Source: ChocPot-Mid sp043804925 (lineage in GTDB: Bacteria; Bacteroidota; Ignavibacteria; Kapaibacteriales; UBA2268). From it: a stretch of DNA of 64,000 bases. The notes below the pieces were generated by a model. The model worked only from the letters and a program-made list of their open reading frames with translations, ran no database searches and was not told where the DNA came from. The stretch is taken from NCBI GenBank assembly GCA_043804925.1, contig JAZDIP010000002.1:1-64000 (forward strand), given 5' to 3'. Shown in pieces: positions 18,945 through 27,767 of the stretch (positions are counted from its first letter, which is position 1; each line of letters begins with the position of its first letter). A program made the position numbers and the translations under genes.

Positions 18945-21128
18945 TTATTTTACCACCACCAACTTCACTGTCTCAATAAATCCATTTGTACGGAGTGTGC
19001 AGAAATATATTCCGGAAGGTAATATACTTGAATCGAAACCTATGCTGTTTTGTCCGGAATCTAAGTATCCGTTGTACAATTCTTCTATCTGCTGACCCAA
19101 ATAATCATATATGACTAATTTGATATTATCGGGAGAATCAAGATTGAATGTAATTCTTGCTTTTTCTGAAAATGGATTGGGAGATATTGAAATTGTAACA
19201 TTAATTGATTTAACCTTTTGCTTAACAGAAGTTTCATCTGCAAGTAGAACTCCAATCCCTCCTGAAGTTCCAAACCACTTATTACCATCTTTATCTATAG
19301 CTATGGAATGAATTTCATTATCTGGTAAACCGGAATTTGATGCATTATATACTATCCAATCATTCCCATTGAACTTAGCAACACCATAACTATCAGTTCC
19401 AAACCATTTATTTCCTTTTTCATCAATTGCTATACAGAGTATATTATTATCGGGTAATTCTGAATTGTACGTTTGTAATATAGTCCAATTTTCTGTAAGA
19501 TTTTTATCATAATAATTTACGATTCCCCTACTCATTCCGAACCATTTACTTTCATCTAAATCAAAGACTATAGCATTGTATAATTCACCTGGCAATATAG
19601 AATTTGAAGAATTGTACTCTGTCCAGTTATTATTATCATATTTTGATATTCCTCCATAATAATATCCTGTACCAATCCACTTATTTCCCTCTTTATCTAT
19701 TGCAATTACGGTAACATAGTTATCTTGTATACCTGAATTTCCACTGTGATATTTTGTCCAATTAACTCCATTAAATCTAGCGGCACCTTTTCCTGTAGAA
19801 TAATTACTCCCTGTCCCAATCCAAATCGAATTATCAATATCTACTGCAATAGACTTAATAGAATCCCAAGGTAACTCCGAATTTGATGCATTATAAACTT
19901 TCCAGTTAGAATTATCATATTTTCCAATACCTTTTCCAGCAGTTCCAAACCACTTATTCCCCAAGCTGTCTATTGCAATGACGTTTACATTATCTTCAGG
20001 AATTCCCGAGTTATTTGTATTAAATACAGACCAAATTCCTTTATTATACTTCGCAGAACCTTGAATAGTGCCAAACCATAGATTATTTTCTTTATCATGC
20101 ACAATAGATTTTACCAAATTATCAGGTATGCCGGAATTTGATGTTGGATAATGATTACAACTCTCATCATTATATTTTGCTAATCCGTTTCCTGAAGTTG
20201 CAAACCACTTATTACCATCATTATCTATAATTATTTCATTTATATTATTTTCCCATGCTTCTGTAAATCCAGTATTAATTAATGTCCAATTAAAACTATC
20301 ATATTTATATACTCTACCATATTTTGTTCCACACCACATATTTCCAGCATCGTCAAAAGTTATAGATTTGACACTATTTGAAGATTTAAATAATAAACCA
20401 GAATTTGTTGTATCAAATTCAATCCAATTATTCCCATCAAATTTTACCAATTTCCTTGATATGCTAAACCATTTATTACCTTCATTATCAATAGCAATAG
20501 CATTAACTTCATATCTAAGCAAATCTGTTGTATCTCTATTATAAAATGTCCATGTTGTATCCTCTAATTTTGCAACACCAAAGTTCCAAGCTATTCCAAA
20601 CCATTTAATTCCTTTTTCATCAATAGCTATTGCAGTAATGATATAACCTGGGAAAGCTGAATTAGTATCATTATAAACTCTCCAGTTGTTCCCATCGTAT
20701 TTCGTTACACCTTCTCCACAGCCCATCCATAGATTATCATTTTTATCAATTGCCATTACTGATATATTGTTTGAAGGAATTTCAGAGTTTGAGGTATTAT
20801 ATACCTGCCATAATGCTCCATCGAACTTCAATAGTCCACCACCATGGGTACCAATCCATTTATTCCCTTTTGAGTCAATAACAATTTCAGAAATTCTATT
20901 ATAAGTCAGGCCTGAATTAGCACTATTATAGAAAATATTATCTCCACTTTCTTTATCTAATTTAACTAATCCACCATTAGTCCCTACCCATAAATAATTA
21001 CCTTCTTCAGCAATTGCCGTTATATAATTGCCATTAGTATATTGAATCCATTCTTCCGGAAACAAATAAGAAATCTTGAGTAAAAATATTACTATTAATA
21101 ATCCAAGTTTTATTATAATTATTTTCAT
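18945..21128 (-). CDS. Secreted two-component-regulator-type propeller with T9SS sorting domain
   Basis: This 727-aa protein has a signal peptide and about fourteen repeats of ~43-48 residues (IAIDKDGNKWFGT.GG(I/L)(A/V)KF(D/N)G), forming one or two seven-bladed propellers. It has no histidine kinase domain. The T9SS sorting domain occupies the last ~80 residues (SISPNPFSEKARITF ... VETVKLVVVK). It is a paralogue of the 11032-13161 protein, and the DNA encoding the sorting domains is nearly identical over ~150 bp, implying duplication or gene conversion. Function beyond surface exposure is not known. Confidence 0.88.
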   Translation of the reverse strand: MKIIIIKLGLLIVIFLLKISYLFPEEWIQYTNGNYITAIAEEGNYLWVGTNGGLVKLDKESGDNIFYNSANSGLTYNRISEIVIDSKGNKWIGTHGGGLLKFDGALWQVYNTSNSEIPSNNISVMAIDKNDNLWMGCGEGVTKYDGNNWRVYNDTNSAFPGYIITAIAIDEKGIKWFGIAWNFGVAKLEDTTWTFYNRDTTDLLRYEVNAIAIDNEGNKWFSISRKLVKFDGNNWIEFDTTNSGLLFKSSNSVKSITFDDAGNMWCGTKYGRVYKYDSFNWTLINTGFTEAWENNINEIIIDNDGNKWFATSGNGLAKYNDESCNHYPTSNSGIPDNLVKSIVHDKENNLWFGTIQGSAKYNKGIWSVFNTNNSGIPEDNVNVIAIDSLGNKWFGTAGKGIGKYDNSNWKVYNASNSELPWDSIKSIAVDIDNSIWIGTGSNYSTGKGAARFNGVNWTKYHSGNSGIQDNYVTVIAIDKEGNKWIGTGYYYGGISKYDNNNWTEYNSSNSILPGELYNAIVFDLDESKWFGMSRGIVNYYDKNLTENWTILQTYNSELPDNNILCIAIDEKGNKWFGTDSYGVAKFNGNDWIVYNASNSGLPDNEIHSIAIDKDGNKWFGTSGGIGVLLADETSVKQKVKSINVTISISPNPFSEKARITFNLDSPDNIKLVIYDYLGQQIEELYNGYLDSGQNSIGFDSSILPSGIYFCTLRTNGFIETVKLVVVK

Positions 21129-21183
21129 TTAAGTACTTCTTTTCTTTTTAAGACACATTAGAAAATTAAAGGTCTCATAAAAT

Positions 21184-21309
21184 CTACCTTACCACCACCA
21201 TCTTCACTGTCTCGACAAATCCATCAGCACGAAGGGTGCAGAAATAATTCCCTGGAACAAGATTACTTGAATCATAATCACGGTTGTATTGCCTTTGGTC
21301 AATAAATAA
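21184..21309 (-). pseudogene. Decayed T9SS sorting-domain remnant
   Basis: Directly after the TGA of the lipoprotein gene (21310-21312), in the same frame, the sequence reads 42 codons ending DYDSSNLVPGNYFC, then TLRADGFVETVKMVVVR and a TAG. This is the last half of the sorting cassette found in the neighbouring genes. The first half (the S-x-x-PNP part) is absent. The neighbouring gene therefore probably once ended in, or recombined with, a sorting domain. Confidence 0.8.
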
Positions 21310-22404
21310 TCATAACCGTGTTTCAACTTTTAAAAATCTGATTTTGTAAAGAGAAAGAAAAGGATTATTCATAAACATCTCCGGTGATTGTTCTTGCCAG
21401 GTACTGCCCTTATTAGAGGAATAAAAAATCACAGTATGCTCATTGCCTGAACCGGGGCTTCCACATAACCATAATTTATTTCCGTCAATTATATCTATGC
21501 CTAATAGCCAATCATTTGTTGATATATCCCGCTGTGTCCAGTCAACACCTCCATTACCGGAATAAAAAACACCACCATAATCAGTAACTACCACGACTTC
21601 GGTTTCGCTTATTAAAAAAATATCATTCGCATCACCAAGCGTTGCATTAGGAGTAACATCCGTCCATGTGTTGCCATTATCGTTTGACCTGAATACAAAC
21701 TTTCCAAAACCTCCAATAACCCAAACGCTGTTTCCTAAAATTTTTATCCCGAGATAATGTCCTCCATAAGCTTGTTTAAAATTTAATTCTTTGATAATAT
21801 CGGGACGTATCCAGTTTAAACCGCCATCGGTTGTATGCAGCATAATAGGAGTAGAGTCCTGTTCGAAATTTTCACCAACTACCCAGATGTCATTAGCGTT
21901 TTTTGCGGCTACTCTTAAAAAGTTACACTCCTGATACATCGGGGGAACTTCTATTTTTGTCCAGTTAACAGCCATATCGCTCGATTTGTAAATATTCCCG
22001 GAATCTCCAACAATGTAAACATTCTGGTCGTTCAGTTTAAATATTCCATTGTATGTTGTGTTGGGCAAAGTGCCAACTCCTGTAGCAGTCCAATTATACC
22101 CGCCATCTATAGATTTAATAACATTTGGAGAGCCGTCCGGTGTTGGTCCGCCAACTATTAAAAGAGTGTTTTTATCGAAAATACACAAATCCAAGAAATA
22201 AGATTTTAATTGAGTTGAGTCGGATATCGTATTCCATGTTTTTCCGCCATCCTTAGTATGTAAAACAAATCCATAATCACGGTTACTGCCAACCGCCCAT
22301 CCATAATAATCTGTTTTTGTGTTGTCGGCATCCTGATTTTCACAAGATGTAATGATGATTAAAACCATGGCAAGTGCAAGAAAATTGACAAAAATATTTT
22401 TCAT
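21310..22404 (-). CDS. YCF48/BNR-like propeller lipoprotein
   Basis: The start is set at ATG 22404 (MKNIFVNFL), where the lipoprotein signal begins; an ATG 15 bp upstream is possible. The lipobox is IITSC (Cys21). The 364-aa product has six or seven propeller repeats (LHTKDGGKTWNT, KSIDGGYNWTAT, YSGNGGVDWTQR, YSSNKGSTWQEQ), as in YCF48-like photosystem assembly factors and related bacterial lipoproteins. It ends abruptly at RFLKVETRL, followed in frame by a remnant of a T9SS sorting domain, so the C-terminus has probably been altered. As it stands it should be a lipid-anchored envelope protein. Confidence 0.83.
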   Translation of the reverse strand: MKNIFVNFLALAMVLIIITSCENQDADNTKTDYYGWAVGSNRDYGFVLHTKDGGKTWNTISDSTQLKSYFLDLCIFDKNTLLIVGGPTPDGSPNVIKSIDGGYNWTATGVGTLPNTTYNGIFKLNDQNVYIVGDSGNIYKSSDMAVNWTKIEVPPMYQECNFLRVAAKNANDIWVVGENFEQDSTPIMLHTTDGGLNWIRPDIIKELNFKQAYGGHYLGIKILGNSVWVIGGFGKFVFRSNDNGNTWTDVTPNATLGDANDIFLISETEVVVVTDYGGVFYSGNGGVDWTQRDISTNDWLLGIDIIDGNKLWLCGSPGSGNEHTVIFYSSNKGSTWQEQSPEMFMNNPFLSLYKIRFLKVETRL

Positions 22405-22560
22405 TTCTCTGACTTTCATATTATGTTAATAAATCATTAATTTATGCATTCATTCAAAAATAATTTATAATTCTCTAACCTGCAAGAAATAAATTCCCAC
22501 ACTAATAATAATTATCATTATCATATGCTTTAATTAAAGCTAATAATTAGACTTTTTAAT

Positions 22561-22802
22561 TAGCAACACAATATATTCCTTTATCCCTTCTCCTTGCTCC
22601 CTTCATTAACAATTAACAATTAACAATTATCCATTGATGAAATCTCCTCCTCTTTAAATCCATAGTTCTCCATCCAATACTTCTTTGTAAACTTCAGCAT
22701 ACCCGTTTGTGCAAATTTCAAATCCCGTTCGACTTTCTGCAAATTCTCAGCATTGCTTATTATTAAATTGAACTTTGGTGGGATGCTGTTTGGGAAATTC
22801 AA
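22561..22802 (-). pseudogene. Second, decayed copy of the portal-gene 3' end with its flank
   Basis: A 60-codon frame (22802-22620) encodes NFPNSIPPKFNLIISNAENL through YWMENYGFKEEEIS, matching the last ~55 residues of the DUF935 portal gene at 25393-26535 with only a few substitutions, and then ends in SMDNC. The homology continues past the stop through an ATTAACA heptamer array (22605-22629) to a TAGCAACACAATAT stretch near 22561, mirrored near 25341. The DNA is about 10-15% diverged, so this is an old duplication or the trace of a second prophage copy rather than a fresh insertion footprint. Confidence 0.8.
22605..22629. repeat. Heptamer array (ATTAACA)3.5
   Basis: Perfect 7-bp repeats sit at the 3' end of the portal remnant, whose TAA stop lies inside the array. 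The unit contains TTAA, which reads TAA on both strands. A matching array is at 25371-25395. Confidence 0.9.
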
Positions 22803-22919
22803 CCGAAAAAATATATTTCATATTTATAAATTTATTTGTAATTTATTTTTTGAGCTTTTATATTTATTAAAAGAAAATTGTAAGATAATCATTTTTAATC
22901 ATAATAATAAAACAGACTT

Positions 22920-24182
22920 ATGAAAAAAATTTACATTACAACCTTATTTTTGTTTATAATACAACTTATCGCTATAGCTCAGGATAGTGATTTTGATAAA
23001 ACAAGATACAGCAAAGAGCTTTCACAACGATTTTTAAAACTGGGTAATACATATCGAGAAGCACAAAATTATGATAAAGCAAATCATTATTTAACAAAAG
23101 GGATTAATTTAGCAAAAAAATATCATCAAAGTTATTGGATAGCTGTTGGATATGAATACCATGGATACCTTCAAAGGGATATTGGGAACAATGAATCAGC
23201 TAAGGAATTTTTACTCCAAGCTAAATCAATTTATGATAAAATCATCAGACAAAGTGATGGGAGCAAATCTGTAATAGATGATGTAATAAATTCACTCGGT
23301 GAAAAGAGAGAAATAACTAATCAAAGTCAAAATCAAGAATTATTGGAATTAAAAAAAGAGAACCAATTAATAAAAATTTCAAATGAAGAATATTTATCTA
23401 AGATCACAACTTTAGAGGGTGAGATCAAATCATTAAAAGAACAATTATCTCAAAAAAACAATAAAACAAATCAGGACACAGTTATTGATAAAGCTAAAAA
23501 TATTAAAATTATTACTCCCTCAATAATTACAAAATCTAAAGCAGAGACCAAACCTGTAACTAAACCTGAAACTAAACCTGAAACTAAACCAGAGATAAAA
23601 GCAGAAACAAAAGCTGTAACTAAACCTGAAACTAAGACTGAGACCAAAGCTGAGACTCAAGCTGTGGCTAAACCTGAAACTAAGACTGAGACTAAAGCAG
23701 AGAAAAAAGCGGAGACTAAATCTGCAGTAAAACCTGAAACTAAGCCTGAAACTAAACCTGAAACTAAAGCAGAGATAAAAGCAGATAGTAAACCTAAGAC
23801 TATTAAGGGTAAATTGAATGAAGGTAATAATGATAGCAGTAATTTTCAACCCGATAATAATTTGAATATTTCAGAAATTGAAACTGCATTAAAAAAACTA
23901 TTTATAAAAGAAATTCCTGTTTCCTGGGTTGGATATATGGGTGGTATCGAAGGTGAAATAATATCATTTAAAATAATACAGCAAGGTAAATATAATATAG
24001 ATAGAAAATACCGGCTATTGAAAATTCATGTAAAAGGTAAATGTAAACTTACCGATCCATTTCATAAAAATCAAATTGTTGATTTTAACAATACCGACAA
24101 CTTCATTTTTACCAGAGATGAAAATGAAGAACTAAAAGCGGAATTTCAAGAAAGTTTTAATTTAAAAAACAAGAATGAATAA
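22920..24182 (+). CDS. Exported TPR/coiled-coil protein with Lys-Pro-Glu-Thr repeat linker
   Basis: This 420-aa protein has a signal peptide (MKKIYITTLFLFIIQLIAIA). Residues ~25-120 form two or three TPR-like helical pairs (GNTYREAQNYDKANHYLTKG, YEYHGYLQRDIGNNESAKEF). A coiled coil spans ~140-180. Residues ~200-300 are a low-complexity linker of repeated (A/P)ETK units, encoded by near-identical 12-bp DNA repeats (CCTGAAACTAAA) that could expand or contract. The C-terminal ~110 residues form a separate basic beta-rich domain of unknown family. The linker resembles periplasm-spanning spacers of TonB-like proteins. The gene lies between the two portal-gene 3' ends. Confidence 0.75.
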   Translation: MKKIYITTLFLFIIQLIAIAQDSDFDKTRYSKELSQRFLKLGNTYREAQNYDKANHYLTKGINLAKKYHQSYWIAVGYEYHGYLQRDIGNNESAKEFLLQAKSIYDKIIRQSDGSKSVIDDVINSLGEKREITNQSQNQELLELKKENQLIKISNEEYLSKITTLEGEIKSLKEQLSQKNNKTNQDTVIDKAKNIKIITPSIITKSKAETKPVTKPETKPETKPEIKAETKAVTKPETKTETKAETQAVAKPETKTETKAEKKAETKSAVKPETKPETKPETKAEIKADSKPKTIKGKLNEGNNDSSNFQPDNNLNISEIETALKKLFIKEIPVSWVGYMGGIEGEIISFKIIQQGKYNIDRKYRLLKIHVKGKCKLTDPFHKNQIVDFNNTDNFIFTRDENEELKAEFQESFNLKNKNE

Positions 24183-24539
24183 AGTATCAACAATAGTTTG
24201 AAGAATCACAATTAGATATTAATGGACAGATAATCTATTCTGTCAGGTGTTACACCTGACAGCAATTTACTTTATTTAGTTCATGAAGCTCAACGGATGT
24301 AACAAAAAAGACATTCCTGACAAAAATAATTGGATTATAGCTAGCCCCAAATTGAAAGAATTGGAGTCAATTTTTTATTATCAATTTGATTTGTTTGTTC
24401 TATCGTTTTCAAAAATATTATTACTATACACTACCAACTTTTTAAAAATCGAAATCACACTCTGCTCTCAAATAGGATAGCTAATTTCTTTGCTCATTCA
24501 AAACTGCTTTATATAAACTAAAGGCACAAAGCATGTTTT
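24183..24539. other. Intergenic region, 357 bp
   Basis: It lies between convergent genes. It contains a perfect inverted repeat at 24240-24262 and an AT-rich stretch with a 65-codon frame (24283-24480) that has no recognisable features and no clear ribosome site. Nothing else is supported. Confidence 0.5.
24240..24262. repeat. Perfect inverted repeat CTGTCAGGTGT-T-ACACCTGACAG
   Basis: Eleven-base arms around a single T lie 58 bp after the 22920-24182 stop codon. With a GTTAC loop it would form a stable hairpin, though no T-run follows. It may be a bidirectional terminator between convergent genes or an interspersed palindrome. Confidence 0.7.
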
Positions 24540-25139
24540 TTATTTTAATGAATAAGATACAAGAAATGCTTTAAAATCATCGTCATGAGTTTCAGCTACG
24601 ATTCCAATACCTTTCGACAAATACATAAAAGATTGTTTATTTTTATATTGATATTTTATACAATTAAAAGTTCCTGCTGGTATTGTCATTGTATCTGTAC
24701 CTATGCATTTGTACCATGCTTGAAGCGTATCTATCCAATCAATCTTGAGGTCATTAAGTAATTTAAAATTGTAGATGCCTTTGGAATGATTTTCATTAAG
24801 TTGGACAAATATAATACCATCAATATCTTTTATAAAACCTCCAAAAGTAGTATCCATAACATTATTGGAATCTTTTAATATAGCCCTACAAATGTAAATA
24901 TTTCGGGTTATTTCAGAAGAATCCGGTAAAATAACTGGAAAAGTTTTTATCTCAGTTATTATCCTCTCAAATTTGTAAACTTCAATATCTTCTTTTGTAA
25001 AACTATAATTCCAAGTATTTCCGATTGCTAAAGGGATAATATACTTTTCATTGTTATCCCCATGTGGATTATTTGAACTATTCTCACAATTAGATAATAT
25101 CAATAAAATGGTTGTGATGATTAATAATAATTTTTTCAT
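24540..25139 (-). CDS. Lipoprotein, unknown function
   Basis: The start at ATG 25139 is preferred over an upstream ATG at 25172 because GGAG lies just upstream and a lipoprotein signal starts there; the lipobox is LILSNC (Cys18). The 199-aa protein has an early motif IPLAIGNTWNYSF, seen in many Bacteroidota lipoproteins of about 200 aa, and a late MTIPAGTFNCIKYQY. This IPAGTF-type motif is shared with a family of uncharacterised beta-sandwich lipoproteins. Exact function is unknown. The gene sits inside the segment bounded by the two portal-gene ends and converges with the TPR protein gene. Confidence 0.75.
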   Translation of the reverse strand: MKKLLLIITTILLILSNCENSSNNPHGDNNEKYIIPLAIGNTWNYSFTKEDIEVYKFERIITEIKTFPVILPDSSEITRNIYICRAILKDSNNVMDTTFGGFIKDIDGIIFVQLNENHSKGIYNFKLLNDLKIDWIDTLQAWYKCIGTDTMTIPAGTFNCIKYQYKNKQSFMYLSKGIGIVAETHDDDFKAFLVSYSLK

Positions 25140-25370
25140 AACGTTTACTCCAAGTATAAATAATAATAACATTAAACTTTTTAAGAATTATTTTGGTTCT
25201 TCATTATTAATAGTGGATAAATTACATAAAATTTCTGAAATTGGAAAGAAATTAAATTCAAAAAACAAGTATGGACTTTAGTCCAAAACTTTAGGGATAA
25301 AACCCAAACCAATTTTTAAAATATATCCACTACTTAAAAGTAGTAACACAATATAATTCTTTCTCCCTTC

Positions 25371-25395
25371 ATTAACAATTAACAATTGACAATTA
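25371..25395. repeat. Heptamer array (ATTAACA)3.5 at the portal-gene stop
   Basis: The 7-bp repeats (ATTAACAATTAACAATTGAC...) overlap the TAA stop of the minus-strand portal gene, as the similar array does for the remnant copy at 22605-22629. One substitution interrupts the array. Confidence 0.88.
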
Positions 25396-26535
25396 AGAAA
25401 TCTCCTCTTCCTTAAATCCATAGTTCTCCATCCAATACTTCTTTGTGAATTTCAGCATACCCGTTTGTGCCAGCTTCAAATCCCGTTCGACTTTCTGCAA
25501 ATTTTCAGCATCGCTGATTATCACATTGAACTTCGGCGGGATACTGTTTGGGAAATTCAATCTTACAATGTAAGAAATCAACTCATCAAATACTGATTCG
25601 ACCAAACGAATATCTGATAAAATTACTTCTCTTCTAACCTTGAAATGAGTTTCTGCGGCGGCATAAGAACCCATGTCAAGTTCGGTAGTAAGCGTTTGCG
25701 ATAATATCGCTTTTGATATTTCCGCATTGCAGTATTTGATTAGTTCCCTGTAAAGCTCAACAGATGTACTTTTCACAGCTTCGTGTAGTTCCAGCTTGAT
25801 GTCCATTGGCGATACGATTACGGCATCTTCTGTCATGTTCGCAAGCTCTTGTGCGAGAGTTTCTATCTCCTCCCGGCTTGCTCCTCTTGTGTATTGACCT
25901 AATAAAAATGGCATTCCGTATTTTTCAGTAAAGTTCACCCAAAAACGCAAACCGCCATTTTTGAAAGTAACGGGCCAATAACACTTTGACAACAGCGATT
26001 CACCGTAAGGATTCAAATATGAAGATTCATATCTTGCACAGATTATTTTCATATCGGGTATAATCTCTCCTTCTGAAACACCCGGTATCCTGTATCGCAA
26101 TTTACCTTCACTGTCGAAAAAAAACCATTCCTGCGGTTTGGCAATCAAAGATTTCGGTACAATATATTTTCTATTTCCTTCGGTTATCTCCCAAATTATT
26201 TCAATCGGTTGATAACCAAAAAGCGGTGCTTCAAGTATATCCCGGATGATTTGCTGTATATCCAGAGCTTTAAGGATTTCTTCGACATCTTTAACAACTT
26301 TGCTGTCCGCTTTGTTTTGAACAATTCTTGTTTCGAGAGAAAGTGTACCACTTTTCCGGGACTGAATACAGCTCCAGACATGCGGGTCATTTTTCAATTC
26401 CCTGTATGCTTCTATTGTTTTTCCTGTCCTTCTCAATACCCGGTCGGGATTTGGGAGCATACCAATAAATTTTGAATAAGGAGACTGCATCTCCCTTGTA
26501 ATTAATTCACTGATTAAATATTTTTTGTTTTGCAT
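25393..26535 (-). CDS. Phage portal protein, DUF935 (Mu gp29-like), C-terminally short
   Basis: This 380-aa protein matches the DUF935 portal family: an N-terminal NPDRVLRRTGKTIEAYRELKND, DPHVWSCIQSRKSGTLS, FGYQPIEIIWE, and the central EKYGMPFLLGQYTRGASREE with AEISKAILSQTLTTELDMGSYAAAETH. Portal proteins form the dodecameric DNA channel of the phage head. Relatives usually run to ~450-550 aa. This one stops at KEEEIS, where the stop codon falls inside an ATTAACA heptamer array, so the original C-terminus seems to have been lost. Unusually, it lies downstream of the capsid genes instead of upstream as in Mu. It is 11 bp from the small membrane protein gene. Confidence 0.88.
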   Translation of the reverse strand: MQNKKYLISELITREMQSPYSKFIGMLPNPDRVLRRTGKTIEAYRELKNDPHVWSCIQSRKSGTLSLETRIVQNKADSKVVKDVEEILKALDIQQIIRDILEAPLFGYQPIEIIWEITEGNRKYIVPKSLIAKPQEWFFFDSEGKLRYRIPGVSEGEIIPDMKIICARYESSYLNPYGESLLSKCYWPVTFKNGGLRFWVNFTEKYGMPFLLGQYTRGASREEIETLAQELANMTEDAVIVSPMDIKLELHEAVKSTSVELYRELIKYCNAEISKAILSQTLTTELDMGSYAAAETHFKVRREVILSDIRLVESVFDELISYIVRLNFPNSIPPKFNVIISDAENLQKVERDLKLAQTGMLKFTKKYWMENYGFKEEEIS

Positions 26536-26546
26536 AATTCACCTTA

Positions 26547-26714
26547 TTATTTTTCTGTATATTTTCTTATTAAATAACCTATTACAACACCTGCAACGGC
26601 TATTTCAGGAATTTCCCACCCACTATCTACATTTATTTCGAATAGCACAAAAACGATTGCCGTCAACAATCCCAAAAGATATGAAAGTATCGATATTATC
26701 ACAATATCTTTCAT
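26547..26714 (-). CDS. Small membrane protein in phage module (holin-like or spacer protein)
   Basis: This 55-aa protein starts at ATG 26714-26712 and overlaps the stop codon of the upstream gene as ATGA, which implies translational coupling. It has two hydrophobic helices (IVIISILSYLLGLLTAIVFVLF and IPEIAVAGVVIGYLI) and a basic tail IRKYTEK. Small two-helix proteins with a charged tail in phage operons are often holins, but that role is only inferred here, since no lysin gene is nearby. It is too short to be called by many gene finders. Confidence 0.7.
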   Translation of the reverse strand: MKDIVIISILSYLLGLLTAIVFVLFEINVDSGWEIPEIAVAGVVIGYLIRKYTEK

Positions 26715-27067
26715 TCCTTTTCCCTGTACCTTACTATCACATTTAACTTACCCGTTAGGATACTGTTCTTGATATATTTTAATTTGAAAAATTCGTAAGC
26801 CGGGCTTAACTCATACAAAATTGAATTTGCTCTGTTGCTTAACGTATTTACATTAAATGATGTAAGTAAAGTCGAACTGTTTTGGTCGTTAGTACCATGC
26901 AATTCAATAACACCATCGTAAATGGGTGATACATCATCCCAAATTATCTGGATTGAAACAGCTTCAAACGGTTTACTATACCTGCTGATTCCGTCGAGCC
27001 GGAGTTGAATCCAGTAAGTTTCCAGATTCAGTACCATATTATGATTTTTTATTACTTCTGATATCAT
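26711..27067 (-). CDS. Hypothetical protein of the phage head module
   Basis: This 118-aa protein is rich in beta strand (NLETYWIQLRLDGIS, VSIQIIWDDVSPIYDGVIELHG, LTGKLNVIVRYREKE), the sort of sequence seen in small virion or completion proteins, but no family is recognised. Its stop overlaps the start of the small membrane protein by four bases. Upstream, a 240-bp gap holds an inserted inverted repeat (27109-27191) that separates it from the DUF1320 gene. Confidence 0.65.
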   Translation of the reverse strand: MISEVIKNHNMVLNLETYWIQLRLDGISRYSKPFEAVSIQIIWDDVSPIYDGVIELHGTNDQNSSTLLTSFNVNTLSNRANSILYELSPAYEFFKLKYIKNSILTGKLNVIVRYREKE

Positions 27068-27108
27068 TTTATTTCTTTCTGATTTTATAAAAATTTATTT
27101 TATGTTTT

Positions 27109-27191
27109 GTCATTCTGAGCGAAGCGAAGAATCCAATATCCATATCATTTCTGGATTCTTCACTTCACTTCGTTACGTTCAGAATGACATT
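27109..27191. repeat. Interspersed inverted repeat, GTCATTCTGAGCGAAGCGAAG family
   Basis: The left arm TGTCATTCTGAGCGAAGCG...AATCCA pairs with the right arm TGGATTCTTC...ACGTTCAGAATGACA across a 20-bp loop. It has been inserted between two genes of the phage head module without disrupting either. It is a non-autonomous palindromic repeat type common in bacterial genomes. Confidence 0.85.
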
Positions 27192-27308
27192 TATTGAAAA
27201 ATCTGTTTTCTTTTCCATAAGCTAAAGCTCGTGGCTATATATTTTCTCAGACTTTCGTTGCTTCTGACCTTCTTCCCGTCCAACAGTCTAAAAACCTGTC
27301 GTCTTATT

Positions 27309-27752
27309 CTATGAAAACTCATCTAAAACATCGTCAGAGAATAATCTTTGATTATCTGTCTTATTAGATAAAATTGTCTTTGGTGGATTTGTTGAATGTT
27401 CTAAATCCATCAATGTTATTACTCCCTCTCTTAGGTCCTTAAGCATTTTAATTGCATAAATTCTTCTCCATATTATTGAATTGGGAACAGAACTGTTTTT
27501 ATATGCAATTTCATAAAGGTAAACGACAGTAAGGTCAACTGAAAGTTTAATTACTAATGGAGGCACAGGTTCCTCGGTAAAAGGAACCTGATATACACCC
27601 CACAAATAAGTATCAATTGTTCTGTCAGCATTAATCCTTGCAAACTCTACCCTGTCCCAATCAATTGTTGTTCCCGTTGGGTCGCCTGTTAAAATTGCAA
27701 GCTCGCTTTCTGAGAACTCAAACAATAGGTCATTATCAACTGAATAACTCAT
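27309..27752 (-). CDS. Phage DUF1320 (Mu gp36-like) head-completion protein
   Basis: This 147-aa protein has features of DUF1320: an N-terminal acidic FSESELAILTGDP, then RVEFARINADRTIDTYLWGVYQVPF and a helical LRDLREG-like end (IYAIKMLKDLREGV). Mu gp36 and relatives are thought to act as head-tail connector or completion factors. Its position just after the capsid cement and capsid genes agrees with this. The start codon is 16 bp downstream of the preceding gene. Confidence 0.85.
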   Translation of the reverse strand: MSYSVDNDLLFEFSESELAILTGDPTGTTIDWDRVEFARINADRTIDTYLWGVYQVPFTEEPVPPLVIKLSVDLTVVYLYEIAYKNSSVPNSIIWRRIYAIKMLKDLREGVITLMDLEHSTNPPKTILSNKTDNQRLFSDDVLDEFS

Positions 27753-27767
27753 TTTACTTTCTTTCGT

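Noticed and set aside
21310..21312. Selenocysteine or recoded TGA between the lipoprotein and the sorting-domain remnant
   Set aside because: The half of the sorting domain before the TGA is missing, no SECIS-like hairpin was seen, and simple decay explains it.
24283..24480. 65-codon plus-strand frame
   Set aside because: No ribosome site, no recognisable motif and low-complexity AT-rich sequence between convergent genes; a real gene cannot be excluded but is not supported.
22561..25556. Transposon insertion with target-site duplication bounded by the portal fragments
   Set aside because: The repeats are ~200 bp and 10-15% diverged, with no transposase between them, so an insertion footprint does not fit.
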